NCBI GenBank assembly: GCA_021604005.1
Contig: BQIV01000016.1
Location: forward strand, 34,115-98,114
Length of the DNA stretch: 64,000 nt
Origin: Nitrospirales bacterium
GTDB taxonomy: Bacteria > Nitrospirota > Nitrospiria > Nitrospirales > UBA8639
Direction of reading: 5' to 3'
Shown here piece after piece: positions 45,319 through 55,168 of this stretch. Below the pieces are notes generated by a model. The model did not search any database. It worked only from the letters and a program-made list of their open reading frames with translations, and had not been told where the DNA came from. The position numbers and the translations under genes are program-made. Position 1 is the stretch's first letter; each line of letters starts with the position of its first letter.

Positions 45319-46426
45319 TCGCCGGCTGCGTCGAGGGTTTGATGGGTTCGATTGGTGTTTTTTAGGAATCATTCTTGGAATTGTGGCAATAGGGATATTG
45401 TCCATTCATAGTGTGACGCCGGCCAATCCTTCATCCGGTATTCCTATATATTTAAAACAAAGTATGTGGGTGTTGATTGGGTCGTTGGTCTTTGTGGCGA
45501 CTGCAGGGATTGACTACCATAAGCTCTCGCGGTTTTCCTACATTTTCTATGGGATAGGGTTACTTCTCCTGGTTGTGGTGCTTGTTGCGGGGAAAAGCAG
45601 TCGCGGGTCCCAGCGCTGGATTCCATTGGGACCGCTGGCTGTTCAACCGTCGGAATTAGTGAAGATTCCACTGATTATGGCCTTGGCCACGTATTATGGC
45701 ATTAAACACCGCGTCGGATGGCTCCAACGTCTCGTGTTTCCAGGGCTTATCGTCTTGCCTGGGTTCCTCTTGATCCTCAAGCAACCGGATCTTGGAAGTA
45801 GTTTAAGTTTTTTGTCCATCTACATTGTTCTGGTCTTAGCCGTTGGGGTGAAGTCCCGCGCGTTTGGTTTGGTGGTTCTGACGGCCCTCCTTCTCTTTCC
45901 CTTCGCCTGGGGAGGGGTATGGGGGTCATTGCATAGCTATCAACAGGAGCGAATCCTCAGTTTTGTCGATCCGAATTACGACCCTGGCGGAAAAGGGTAT
46001 CATGGGTTACAGTCCAGAATTGCGATCGGTTCTGGCGAACTGCTCGGAAAAGGGCTTTACGGAGGGACGCAGACTCAGTTTAAATTCCTTCCCGAAGGGC
46101 ATACCGACTTTGTGTTTGCCGTATTTGCGGAGGAATGGGGATTTCTGGGAGTTGTCGTCTTGCTGGCGATGTATGCCGGCCTGTTTTTGATGGGATTGGA
46201 AATTGCCGGAAAAGCACGGGATACGCTTGGGGCGCTCATTGCCGTAGGCGTCGTGTGTGTGATTGCCTTTGGATTTCTGGTCAATCTTGCTATGACCGTA
46301 GGATTAGCCCCGATAGTGGGTATTCCGTTGCCCTTGATGAGTTACGGGGGTAGCGCGACGATTATGACATTAGCCGCGCTAGGACTGCTGTTAAACGTCA
46401 AACGTCATCGATTGACACTGACCTAA
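45311..46426 (+). CDS. rodA: peptidoglycan glycosyltransferase RodA
   Basis: 371 aa SEDS-family protein with about ten membrane segments. Typical motifs include SQRWIPLGPLAVQPSELVK, KQPDLGSSLSF and the catalytic-region QSRIAIGSGELLGKGL with GTQTQFKFLPEGHTDFVF. GLVNLAMTVG is replaced here by GFLVNLAMTVGLAPI, also typical. RodA polymerises glycan strands with MrdA. It overlaps the mrdA stop by 8 bp and so is translationally coupled. Confidence 0.96.
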   Translation: MNNRRLRRGFDGFDWCFLGIILGIVAIGILSIHSVTPANPSSGIPIYLKQSMWVLIGSLVFVATAGIDYHKLSRFSYIFYGIGLLLLVVVLVAGKSSRGSQRWIPLGPLAVQPSELVKIPLIMALATYYGIKHRVGWLQRLVFPGLIVLPGFLLILKQPDLGSSLSFLSIYIVLVLAVGVKSRAFGLVVLTALLLFPFAWGGVWGSLHSYQQERILSFVDPNYDPGGKGYHGLQSRIAIGSGELLGKGLYGGTQTQFKFLPEGHTDFVFAVFAEEWGFLGVVVLLAMYAGLFLMGLEIAGKARDTLGALIAVGVVCVIAFGFLVNLAMTVGLAPIVGIPLPLMSYGGSATIMTLAALGLLLNVKRHRLTLT

Positions 46427-46470
46427 GTTGGCAAGACGGAAGAAAAGAAGTATGGTGAAAGGAAATTGCC

Positions 46471-46533
46471 GTGAAGATTCGACGCAATATCTCTCCCGAC
46501 GATGAGGGGAGTGGAGGTGCTGATGGGTGTTGA
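46471..46533 (+). CDS. possible 20 aa leader peptide before rng
   Basis: A GTG at 46471 with AAAGGA seven bases upstream opens a 20-codon frame whose TGA (46531-46533) overlaps the start of rng at 46523. The peptide has no recognised similarity. Translational coupling with rng is possible, but the frame may be fortuitous. Confidence 0.3.
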   Translation: MKIRRNISPDDEGSGGADGC

Positions 46534-48082
46534 GATAGCCATTAATGTGACTCGAGAAGAAACACGGGTGGCGGTGTTGGACAACAAAGTTGTAACTGAG
46601 TTGTACGTGGATCGAGCGAAAAAGAAGGATTTTGTCGGAGATATTTATGCCGGCAAAGTCGTCAAAGTGCTTCCGGGGATGCAAGCGGCATTTGTGGATA
46701 TTGGGTTGGATCGAGCGGCGTTCATGCATGTGTCGGATCTGTCGGTCGGCACGGAGCCGGGTGACACGCTGATCGATAGTGAAGAAGATGAAAAGGGTCC
46801 CGACATGCCACGGCCGCGTCGACAGACAGCTCGCCCTATTGAACAATTGTTGGAAGAAGGCCAAGAATTGCTCGTTCAAATTTCCAAGGGTCCGATTGGG
46901 ACCAAAGGTCCGCGGGTGACGACCTATGTGTCCTTGCCCGGCCGGTTTTTAGTCTTTATGCCCAATGTGGATCACATTGGGGTCTCTCGCCGGATTGCCG
47001 ACGATGGAGAGCGGGCACGGCTCAAAGAAATAATGAAACGCATCCGGTCTCCGGAGTATGGCTATATTGTTCGGACCGTATGCGAAGGCGTGGCAGAAGA
47101 AGATCTGGCGTCCGACGTCAAATTTTTGAGCGCATTGTGGGAAGATGTCATCAAGAAATATGATCGTGAGTCGGCTCCGTCCTTGTTACATACGGATCTG
47201 AGTCTGACCCTTCGAGTCGTTCGCGATCTGTTTACGAAAAAAGTCGATCGCTTGCTCATTGATTCAAAGCCGGACTTTGATGAGGTTAAAGACTTTGTCC
47301 GGCGATATCTTCCCGAGCAGGCTTCTCGGGTCCATCACTATGACAAGAAAGATGAAGGATTATTTGATTACCTTGGCATTGAATTGGAAATCGCACGCGG
47401 GTTGAGTCGAAAGGTATGGTTGAAATCCGGCGGACATATCGTGATTGATCATACTGAGGCTATGACGGTGGTGGACGTCAATACGGGCCGGTTTGTCGGC
47501 AAGCGGGATCAAGAAGAAACGATTCTCAAGAATAACCTCGAGGCGGCAGGAGAGATTGCCTATCAGATACGGTTACGAGGCATCGGCGGGCTTATCATTA
47601 TTGATTTTATTGACATGGAGCGCGAGCGAAACCGTGATAAAGTCTACCGGGCCTTTGTGGAAGCCATGGCCTCCGATAAGGCCCAAACGCGAATCTCACG
47701 TATCTCCGACTTAGGTTTGATCGAGATTTCCCGAGAACGGGTTCGCGAAGATTTGCTTCGTACGCTCTCCGATGTGTGCAATGATTGTGAAGGCCGGGGG
47801 TACACAAAATCGGCCATGACAGTCATCTATGATATTTTTCGAGAAGTCCGAAGAGTGGGAAGCGCGCGAGGTCAGCAACGTTTGGTCATCGGGGCGAATC
47901 CTCGAGTTGTGGAATTGCTGTTTGACGCTGAGCATGTCGGCATTGAACAATTAGAGCAACAATATCATTGCCAGATTGTTGTGAAAGCTGATCCTCTTCT
48001 CAATCTTGAGCAATATGACATTATGGTTGTTGGGGGAAGTCTTGACCGTGCCGAAGGACGAGCGGCAAGTCGAACGGCGTGA
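46523..48082 (+). CDS. rng: ribonuclease G/E family
   Basis: 519 aa from the ATG at 46523, which has GGAGG upstream; an ATG seven codons earlier is less likely. The S1-like RNA-binding domain (FVGDIYAGKVVKVLPGMQAAFVDIG) is followed by an RNase H-like region and the DNase I-like active site TVVDVNTGRFVGK with the second metal Asp in IIIDFIDM. The zinc-link motif CNDCEGRGY is present. It lacks the long RNase E C-terminal scaffold, so it is the RNase G form, acting in 16S rRNA 5' maturation and mRNA decay. It follows rodA by 96 bp. Confidence 0.93.
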   Translation: MGVEIAINVTREETRVAVLDNKVVTELYVDRAKKKDFVGDIYAGKVVKVLPGMQAAFVDIGLDRAAFMHVSDLSVGTEPGDTLIDSEEDEKGPDMPRPRRQTARPIEQLLEEGQELLVQISKGPIGTKGPRVTTYVSLPGRFLVFMPNVDHIGVSRRIADDGERARLKEIMKRIRSPEYGYIVRTVCEGVAEEDLASDVKFLSALWEDVIKKYDRESAPSLLHTDLSLTLRVVRDLFTKKVDRLLIDSKPDFDEVKDFVRRYLPEQASRVHHYDKKDEGLFDYLGIELEIARGLSRKVWLKSGGHIVIDHTEAMTVVDVNTGRFVGKRDQEETILKNNLEAAGEIAYQIRLRGIGGLIIIDFIDMERERNRDKVYRAFVEAMASDKAQTRISRISDLGLIEISRERVREDLLRTLSDVCNDCEGRGYTKSAMTVIYDIFREVRRVGSARGQQRLVIGANPRVVELLFDAEHVGIEQLEQQYHCQIVVKADPLLNLEQYDIMVVGGSLDRAEGRAASRTA

Positions 48083-48088
48083 AGATGG

Positions 48089-49219
48089 ATGAGGGAGGAT
48101 TTGTCAGCATGGCTAGCGTTGCGGGCGACCAAAGGCGTGGGAGCCGGAACTGTTTCCCGGCTGGTTGTATCTTTTGGGTCGCCACAGGCTGTTCAGTCGG
48201 CGACGGTAGAAGAACTCGTTGCGCAAGGAGGCGTCAGTGTTGCTGTTGCACAACGTATTCAACAGCGTCCGGATGATCAAACACTCAAGGACATCGACCG
48301 GGAAGTCCAAGCGATTGAGCAAGGGGATTTCTCAGTCATCACGATTCTCGATGCGCACTATCCGTCGCGCTTAAAGACGATTGCCGATCCTCCGTCATTG
48401 CTCTATGTAACCGGACAACTTGACGAGAAGGATGGTCACGCTCTCGCGGTTGTCGGTTCACGGAAAGCGACTGCGGCAGGGTTGGCCTTTACCCGTACCT
48501 TAAGCCGTGAACTGGCGTCAGTGGGATTGACGGTTGTGAGCGGATTAGCGCGAGGGGTTGATCTCGCAGCGCATGAAGGGGCGTTGGAATGTTCGACGGG
48601 ACGGACGCTTGCCGTGTTAGGCTGCGGCATTGAACGAACGTATCCTGCGGAACATACGTCGTTACGGGAACGCATAGAAGAACGTGGAGCCGTCCTATCG
48701 GAGTTTGCTCCCGGGGCGCTTCCTCATGGATATCATTTTCCACAGCGTAATCGCGTGATCAGCGGAATGAGTCTCGGAGTGGTCGTGACGGAAGCAACGG
48801 AAAAGAGCGGGTCGTTGATAACGGCGCGTCTTGCGCTGGATCAAAACCGAGAGGTCTTTGCCGTGCCAGGGGCAGTCACCAATGCCATGAGTCGAGGCCC
48901 CCATCTCCTTATTAAGCAAGGAGCAAAGTTAGTTGAAGGTCTCGACGACATTCTTGAGGAATTGCTCCTGCAACTTGATGGTTCGTTTCATGGTCACCCG
49001 GGCGGGAAAGCGCAAATGTCAGACGACTCCGAACCATTGCTTGGAGTGGAAGAGAACGCTTTCTATACCCGGATTTCTTTTGAACCTGTGAGTCTTGAGG
49101 ATTTATTGTCCCACGTGAGGTGTTCCCCCTCCGAGGCTATGGGGGTGTTATTGTCCTTGGAGATGAAAGGGATGATTCGGCAATTAGCTGGATCGCAGTA
49201 CGTTCGAACCTCGGTTTGA
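48089..49219 (+). CDS. dprA: DNA-processing protein DprA
   Basis: 376 aa. The DprA core has the family signatures VVGSRKATAAG, SGLARGVDLAAHEGAL and LGCGIERTYPAEH, then the ssDNA-binding-loop region TEATEKSGSLITARLALDQNREVFAVPGA. The C-terminal segment is a winged helix (VSLEDLLSHVRCSPSEAMGVL). The protein loads RecA on incoming single-stranded DNA in transformation. It starts 6 bp after rng; the start codon is somewhat uncertain. No other competence gene is in the window. Confidence 0.95.
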   Translation: MREDLSAWLALRATKGVGAGTVSRLVVSFGSPQAVQSATVEELVAQGGVSVAVAQRIQQRPDDQTLKDIDREVQAIEQGDFSVITILDAHYPSRLKTIADPPSLLYVTGQLDEKDGHALAVVGSRKATAAGLAFTRTLSRELASVGLTVVSGLARGVDLAAHEGALECSTGRTLAVLGCGIERTYPAEHTSLRERIEERGAVLSEFAPGALPHGYHFPQRNRVISGMSLGVVVTEATEKSGSLITARLALDQNREVFAVPGAVTNAMSRGPHLLIKQGAKLVEGLDDILEELLLQLDGSFHGHPGGKAQMSDDSEPLLGVEENAFYTRISFEPVSLEDLLSHVRCSPSEAMGVLLSLEMKGMIRQLAGSQYVRTSV

Positions 49220-49252
49220 TAACCGGTCCAATCGTCTTTTGAAGAGGAGAAT

Positions 49253-51697
49253 GTGTCAGTGGTGAAATCAGTGGCAAAGAAGACGTCAACAACCAAAAAA
49301 ACGTCAATTACGAAAAAGACCTCAACGGCGAAAAAACCCTCAAGGGCGAAAAAGTCGCCAACAGCCAAAAAGCCGCCTGCTGCCAAAAACACGACCGCCA
49401 AATCGTCTGCCGGGAAATCCTTGGTCATCGTCGAGTCACCGACAAAAGCGAGGACCCTGACGAAATATCTTGGTAGAAGCTATCAAGTCATTGCATCGGT
49501 TGGACACATCAAGGATCTGCCAAAAAGTAAACTGGGCATTGATCTGGAACATGACTTTGAACCGCAGTATGTGGTGATTCGCGGGAAAACCAAAGTCTTG
49601 ACCGATATTAAAGCTCAAGCCAAAACCGCCAAAAATATTTATCTGGCTCCAGACCCGGATCGCGAAGGGGAGGCCATTGCCTGGCATATTGCGGAAGAGC
49701 TCAGCGCGAAGGGTCATCAGGTCTACCGCGTGTTGTTTAATGAGATTACCGAAACGGCGGTCAAACGTGCCCTGGAGTCTCCGGGCGTGATCGATATGAA
49801 GAAGGTCAATGCTCAGCAGGCGCGGCGAGTGCTTGACCGGATTGTCGGGTATATGTTGAGTCCATTGTTGTGGAAGAAAATTCGTCGTGGGTTGAGTGCC
49901 GGACGGGTCCAATCCGTGGCGGTTCGTGTGATCTGTGAACGGGAGGCGGAACGAGAAGCCTTTGAACCGGAAGAGTATTGGACTCTCACGGCGGCATTAC
50001 GTGGGCAGAATCCTCCACCGTTTCAAGCCAGGCTTCAAGATTTTCGTGGAGAGCGAATAGAGGTCAGAACGGCAGAAGAGGCCAATACCATTACCCAGGC
50101 CTTAGAGTCTGCGATCTTTACCGTCTCGAATATTGAGCAGAAGGACCGTCGTCGGAATCCGTCGGCACCATTTATTACCAGTCGTCTGCAACAAGAAGCG
50201 GCACGGAAGCTCAGGTTTTCCGCCAAGAAAACCATGATGCTGGCTCAGCGTCTGTATGAAGGTATTGCTGTCGGCCAAGAGGGGCAGGTTGGGTTGATTA
50301 CCTATATGCGTACGGATTCGACCCGCATCGCTCCGGAAGCGCAGGAAGAGTTGCGAAACTATATCAAAGAAACATATGGTGATCAGTATTTGCCTGCGAA
50401 CCCTAATGTGTATAAGACGCAAAAAGCGGCACAGGAAGCGCATGAAGCCATTCGCCCAACATCCGTCCAACGTGATCCGGAAAGTATCCATGCGTATTTA
50501 GAACCTGATTTATCAAAACTCTACAAGTTAATTTGGAATCGATTTGTGGCATCCCAAATGACCCAAGGCCTCGATGTGGTCACGAAGGTCGATATCGCCG
50601 CCAATGAGTATGGGTTCCGTGCGACGGGTACCGTAGAAAAGTTTGACGGATTTCGTCGTGTCTACACGGAAGGCGTCGATCAGGTGTCAGCGCCAACGGT
50701 GAAAGAAGCGGACGTCGTAAGCGATGAGGATATTCGATTGCCGGAACTCTCGCTTGGTGAACAGTTGACGCTGGTGCAGGGCGATGAACCGGGCTTGGCC
50801 TCAAAGCAACACTTTACACAACCGGCGCCTCGATACAATGAAGCCTTGTTGATTAGAGAGCTAGAAGAGAAAGGCATTGGACGACCTTCAACCTATGCCA
50901 CCATCATCTCGACGATTCAAGATCGGCAGTACGTGGAAAAGGAAGAGGCACGGTTTAAACCAACCGAGCTCGGACGAATGGTGAATGAACGGCTGGTTGG
51001 ACATTTTCCCGACGTCTTCGATGTGAAGTTTACCGCGAAAATGGAGAACGAACTTGATGAAATTGAAGAAGGCGGGAAGGACTGGGTGTCGACGGTAAAA
51101 GAATTTTACTCGCCGTTTGCGAAAGAATTAGGTGTGGCTGAAGAAAAAATGGAAGGCGTCAAAGGCAAAGAAGAGCCAACTGAAGTTATCTGTGAAAAGT
51201 GTGGGAAGAACATGGTCATCAAGTGGGGGCGGCGTGGGTATTTTCTGGCGTGTCCCGGATATCCGGAGTGTAAGTCGACGAAACAGTTTACAAAGGATGA
51301 ACATGGTGCGATTCAGATTGTCGAGGAAGTGGCAGAAACGACGGATGAGGTTTGCGATAAATGCCAAAGCCCCATGGTGGTGAAGCGTGGACGGTTTGGC
51401 AGTTTCTTAGCCTGTTCCCAATATCCGGAATGTAAAAGCACAAAGCCGATTAAGCTTGGCGTCAAATGTCCGGTTGAAGAGTGTACTGGGGATCTCGTAC
51501 AAAAACGCACGAAAAAGGGCCGTACATTCTTTTCTTGTAGCCGGTACCCCAACTGTAATTATGCCCTCTGGGATAAACCGGTGAAGCGAGCCTGTCCAAA
51601 TTGTCAGGCACCATTTTTGGTGGAAAAAATTAGTAAACAAGCCGGCACTCGGATCTATTGTCAAAAAGGGGGGTGCGGTTACGAGGAAACTGGATAA
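49253..51697 (+). CDS. topA: DNA topoisomerase I
   Basis: 814 aa from GTG at 49253 (another GTG two codons later). A Lys/Thr/Ala-rich tail of about 60 residues precedes the TOPRIM domain (SLVIVESPTKART). The catalytic Tyr is in GLITYMRTDSTRI. Four Cys4 zinc modules are at the C-terminus, starting CEKCGKNMVIK, CDKCQSPMV, CPVEECTGDL and CPNCQAPF. It relaxes negative supercoils. The basic tail is unusual in length for topA and resembles the N-terminus of the 263 aa protein at 62115. It follows dprA by 33 bp. Confidence 0.96.
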   Translation: MSVVKSVAKKTSTTKKTSITKKTSTAKKPSRAKKSPTAKKPPAAKNTTAKSSAGKSLVIVESPTKARTLTKYLGRSYQVIASVGHIKDLPKSKLGIDLEHDFEPQYVVIRGKTKVLTDIKAQAKTAKNIYLAPDPDREGEAIAWHIAEELSAKGHQVYRVLFNEITETAVKRALESPGVIDMKKVNAQQARRVLDRIVGYMLSPLLWKKIRRGLSAGRVQSVAVRVICEREAEREAFEPEEYWTLTAALRGQNPPPFQARLQDFRGERIEVRTAEEANTITQALESAIFTVSNIEQKDRRRNPSAPFITSRLQQEAARKLRFSAKKTMMLAQRLYEGIAVGQEGQVGLITYMRTDSTRIAPEAQEELRNYIKETYGDQYLPANPNVYKTQKAAQEAHEAIRPTSVQRDPESIHAYLEPDLSKLYKLIWNRFVASQMTQGLDVVTKVDIAANEYGFRATGTVEKFDGFRRVYTEGVDQVSAPTVKEADVVSDEDIRLPELSLGEQLTLVQGDEPGLASKQHFTQPAPRYNEALLIRELEEKGIGRPSTYATIISTIQDRQYVEKEEARFKPTELGRMVNERLVGHFPDVFDVKFTAKMENELDEIEEGGKDWVSTVKEFYSPFAKELGVAEEKMEGVKGKEEPTEVICEKCGKNMVIKWGRRGYFLACPGYPECKSTKQFTKDEHGAIQIVEEVAETTDEVCDKCQSPMVVKRGRFGSFLACSQYPECKSTKPIKLGVKCPVEECTGDLVQKRTKKGRTFFSCSRYPNCNYALWDKPVKRACPNCQAPFLVEKISKQAGTRIYCQKGGCGYEETG

Positions 51698-52305
51698 CTA
51701 TGACGTCGTTGGTTGGCTGCTCAATGCTCGTGCCTGTCAGCTCATGTGGCCCGGTTGCTGTCTTCCTTTTTCGCTGATGGCTTACCCCCTTCGCTCACGA
51801 GTCAACGGGACACACCGACTTGAAAAGTTTTCTGTCTCATTTCCCAATGTACTGAGCTTTTCTGCATCAGATAAAAAAATCACTCAGCAAGCAGCAAGCG
51901 ATAGGAAATCAAGGGAACGGTTATACACGTTTACTTGCTCTTCTGAGCGGCGCTATGGCCTCTGTCGGAAAACCTGCCATCTCCCTCTCTAAAAAAATCG
52001 AAAATAACTCTCTGCAGAGAAGATCAGTATTCAAGAACTATCTTTATGTTGTTCAAAGAGTCGGTAACCGCACGGCATCTGTATTCCATTCGGAATAAAA
52101 ATTTTTACACATAATTAAGAATTCCTCTGTGTTTTCTTCTCTCCGCTACTGTTGCTTACGGTACGTCTATCCCGCATACATACATTCCCTTGTTATCTCA
52201 ATACGTTAACTGTGACGAGTGGTCTTGGCATTGCCATTGCTATTACATGCTATCCAGAGATTTTTACCATTCATATATTTATCCAGATTTAACGAGGAGG
52301 GCATT
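51698..52305. other. intergenic region, no gene called
   Basis: About 600 bp between topA and the PEP-CTERM gene. The last 90 bp is open in frame with the PEP-CTERM gene but lacks a ribosome-binding site, so it is read as leader. No terminator for the topA operon was identified. Confidence 0.35.
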
Positions 52306-53001
52306 ATGAGTATCACGCATTCTTCATGCGGCTTGCGAAAAGGCCTGACCGCAGGTTTTGCCGTGCTTGTGCTTATGGGTGGCATGGCGTCAACAGCGTC
52401 TGCCGGTTCTATCATCTTTCAAGATAACTTTAATCGTGGCTACGGAAAGTATAAGTACAGTTCCACCGTTGGGAACGGGTGGTATGAAACTGAAAAAAAC
52501 TACAATGATGTAGCCATTACGTACAATCATCTTCAGCTTCGGGATTCTCGTTTTGGACTTCCCGATGCCGCGGCATCTCGGTGGATTGATACACGAGGGT
52601 ATGACAATCTGTCCTTGATGTATGATTTTAAACCTCTGTCGAATTCAGATTATTCCGATAAGTTCTATGTTGACTTCCGAACGCTCGGCAACAACTCGTG
52701 GACGAATATTGCAACCCATAAATTAGGTGGAAATAGTTGGACCTGGAACACCGCGTCACTTGGGTCGTATGCGAACGACACGAAGTTGCAGTTGCGGTTT
52801 TGGACTAATGTCACGGATACGTATGCTGGGAACTATGAGGGCACATATATCGATAATGTAAAGTTGATGGGTGACCCCATCGCCGCCCCAGCAGCTGTGC
52901 CCGAGCCAAGCACCATGGCGTTGTTCGCGACGGGTATGGTTGGAATGGGCCTGTGGCGTGCGCGACGAAACAAGAAGGAACAAGCAGCCAGTATTGAGTA
53001 A
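52306..53001 (+). CDS. PEP-CTERM sorting domain protein
   Basis: 231 aa from the ATG at 52306 with GGAGG upstream. A signal peptide (LTAGFAVLVLMGGMAST, cleavage near ASA-GS) leads to an acidic/aromatic beta-rich domain of about 170 residues. The C-terminus has VPEPSTMALFATGMVG followed by LWRARRNKK, the PEP-CTERM motif, a membrane helix and a basic tail. In exosortase-based systems this tag is cut by EpsH-like exosortase. No exosortase is in this window. It is monocistronic with a hairpin at 53033-53066. Confidence 0.92.
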   Translation: MSITHSSCGLRKGLTAGFAVLVLMGGMASTASAGSIIFQDNFNRGYGKYKYSSTVGNGWYETEKNYNDVAITYNHLQLRDSRFGLPDAAASRWIDTRGYDNLSLMYDFKPLSNSDYSDKFYVDFRTLGNNSWTNIATHKLGGNSWTWNTASLGSYANDTKLQLRFWTNVTDTYAGNYEGTYIDNVKLMGDPIAAPAAVPEPSTMALFATGMVGMGLWRARRNKKEQAASIE

Positions 53002-53032
53002 TTGTTTCTTCGAGTTTTAGGTGGTACGACAT

Positions 53033-53066
53033 ACATGCCGGGAGAACCTTCGTTCTTCCGGCATGT
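53033..53066. terminator. hairpin between PEP-CTERM gene and clpX
   Basis: 15 bp stem (ACATGCCGGGAGAAC) with one G-T wobble and a 4-nt CTTC loop, between convergent genes, so it can serve both transcripts. No long T-run. Confidence 0.6.
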
Positions 53067-53149
53067 GTCTATGTAGGAGGCTGCGTCGAGAGGTATTGAG
53101 TGTGAGCGTGTTCTCGTATTCGAGTGAGAAAGAATCGAATTGGGTTAGC

Positions 53150-54409
53150 TTACGATCCTACGGCGGGTTTGACGCCTTTTGATTGATGCAACACTTTCAT
53201 TGGTTCGCCGGTTCCCCGGATCACGTCTTCCGTGATGAGTACTTCTTCAATTTCTGGGTGTGACGGAATGTCATACATCACTTCCAACATTTTCGATTCA
53301 AGGATTGCCCGTAATCCCCGAGCTCCGGTCTTTTGGATATGGGCTTTGTGGGCAACAATGGCTAAGGCGCCATCCGTAAACTTTAATTTGACCTTATCCA
53401 ACATCATGAGTTTTTGATATTGCTTGATCAAGGCATTTTTGGGTTGAGTTAAGATTTGAATCAGCGCCGGTTCATCCAACTCGTCTAATGTTGAAAGCAC
53501 GGGAAGGCGACCGATGAATTCCGGAATAAGTCCGTATTGCAGCAGATCTTCCGGTTGGACAAATGGCAGTAAGGATGTTGAGCCTTTGGTTCGCTTTCCT
53601 TTGAATTCGGCTCGAAACCCCATCCGTTTTTGGTTCAGGCGTTGTTCGATGATGGTTTCCAGACCGACAAATGCTCCACCGCAAATGAATAGGATGTTAT
53701 TGGTATTGACCTGAATAAATTCCTGGTGCGGGTGTTTCCGTCCGCCTTGCGGAGGAACGTTGGCCACGGTGCCTTCAATCAGCTTCAATAATGCTTGCTG
53801 AACGCCCTCACCGGATACGTCACGAGTAATCGACGGACTGTCGGACTTGCGGGTAATTTTATCGATTTCGTCGATATACACGATGCCATGCTCGGCTCGT
53901 TCAACTTCGTAGTCGGCAGCCTGGAGGAGCTTGAGGATGATGTTCTCGACATCCTCGCCCACATACCCGGCTTCGGTGAGCGTGGTCGCATCGGCAATAG
54001 TAAATGGAACATCGAGATATTGGGCGAGCGTTTGTGCAAAGAGGGTTTTTCCGGTTCCGGTTGGCCCGATGAGGAGAATATTGCCCTTTTGCAGTTCTAT
54101 GTCGTCAAATTCATTGGCAGCAATCCGTTTATAGTGGTTATAGACGGCCACGGAAAGAATTTTTTTGGCCCGTTCCTGCCCAATCAGATATTGGTCAAGG
54201 TATTCATTGATCTCAACCGGTTTGCGAAGCTTTGACGAAATTTCTTCTTTGGCTTCCTGCCAGTCTTCAGAGATGATGTCGTTACACAGGCCGACGCATT
54301 CATCGCAAATATACACGGTTGGTCCCGCAATGAGTTTCCGGACCTGGTCGCGAGTTTTTCCGCAAAAGGAGCATCGGAGATTTGCGTCGGATTTTGTGTG
54401 TTTCGCCAT
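53150..54409 (-). CDS. clpX: ATP-dependent Clp protease ATPase subunit ClpX
   Basis: 419 aa AAA+ unfoldase. An N-terminal C4 zinc-binding domain (CSFCGK and CDECVGLC) is followed by Walker [12 protein letters not shown], Walker B VYIDEIDK, pore-loop GYVGEDVE and the arginine-finger region. IGF-type ClpP-binding loop residues lie within the [17 protein letters not shown] region. It feeds proteins into ClpP. It starts 27 bp after clpP and is cotranscribed with tig and clpP. Confidence 0.97.
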   Translation of the reverse strand: MAKHTKSDANLRCSFCGKTRDQVRKLIAGPTVYICDECVGLCNDIISEDWQEAKEEISSKLRKPVEINEYLDQYLIGQERAKKILSVAVYNHYKRIAANEFDDIELQKGNILLIGPTGTGKTLFAQTLAQYLDVPFTIADATTLTEAGYVGEDVENIILKLLQAADYEVERAEHGIVYIDEIDKITRKSDSPSITRDVSGEGVQQALLKLIEGTVANVPPQGGRKHPHQEFIQVNTNNILFICGGAFVGLETIIEQRLNQKRMGFRAEFKGKRTKGSTSLLPFVQPEDLLQYGLIPEFIGRLPVLSTLDELDEPALIQILTQPKNALIKQYQKLMMLDKVKLKFTDGALAIVAHKAHIQKTGARGLRAILESKMLEVMYDIPSHPEIEEVLITEDVIRGTGEPMKVLHQSKGVKPAVGS

Positions 54410-54436
54410 CGTCAGTACTGGAACTGGAGTTGAAGA

Positions 54437-55063
54437 TTACGAAGATTTTCCATTAGTCGTCTCGCTGTCCGTCTTTCCTTGTTCGGGGCTTCGGACAATG
54501 ACTTCATCGATCAGGCCATACGCCTTGGTCTCTTCCGCCGACATGAAGTAGTCCCGTTCCGTGTCGCGAGCGATCTTTTCTAGTGGTTGCCCTGTATGTT
54601 TCACCATGATTTCGTTCAAGCGTTCTCGAATTTTCAAAATTTCCCGTGCTTGAATATCGATTTCGGTAGCTTGTCCCTGAAAACCACCCATCGGTTGGTG
54701 AATCATGACCCGGGCATTGGGCAGGGCAAATCGTTTGCCTTTAGTTCCGGCACAGAGGAGCAGGGCACCCATGCTGGCGGCCTGCCCCAAGCAAATGGTG
54801 GTGATAGGCGATCGCACATATTGCATGGTATCGTAAATCCCAAGGCCTGCCGTGACGCTTCCTCCCGGAGAGTTAATGTAGACATTAATGTCTTTTTCCG
54901 GATCTTCCGCTTCTAAGAACAGCAGTTGGGCAATGACGACATTTGAAAAAACGTCATCAATGGGCGCACCTAAAAAAATGATTCGGTCTTTTAGGAGACG
55001 TGAATAAATATCGTAGGAGCGTTCTCCACGAGTGGTTTGTTCAATTACCATTGGAATCAGCAT
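54437..55063 (-). CDS. clpP: ATP-dependent Clp protease proteolytic subunit ClpP
   Basis: 208 aa. The catalytic Ser is in [10 protein letters not shown], the His in MIHQPMGG and the Asp at about residue 170 in the [10 protein letters not shown] segment. The N-terminus ([23 protein letters not shown]) is typical. It forms the tetradecameric peptidase with ClpX. It lies 27 bp upstream of clpX and 105 bp downstream of tig on the same strand. Confidence 0.97.
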   Translation of the reverse strand: MLIPMVIEQTTRGERSYDIYSRLLKDRIIFLGAPIDDVFSNVVIAQLLFLEAEDPEKDINVYINSPGGSVTAGLGIYDTMQYVRSPITTICLGQAASMGALLLCAGTKGKRFALPNARVMIHQPMGGFQGQATEIDIQAREILKIRERLNEIMVKHTGQPLEKIARDTERDYFMSAEETKAYGLIDEVIVRSPEQGKTDSETTNGKSS

Positions 55064-55168
55064 ACGGTCGTTTCCTCCTCAGGGCCTTTATCGGTTTGCA
55101 TGTCTGGGTTTCTTAACGATCCCGGTTACATGGATTGATGAATGTCATACAAGAATGCCGTCAACACG

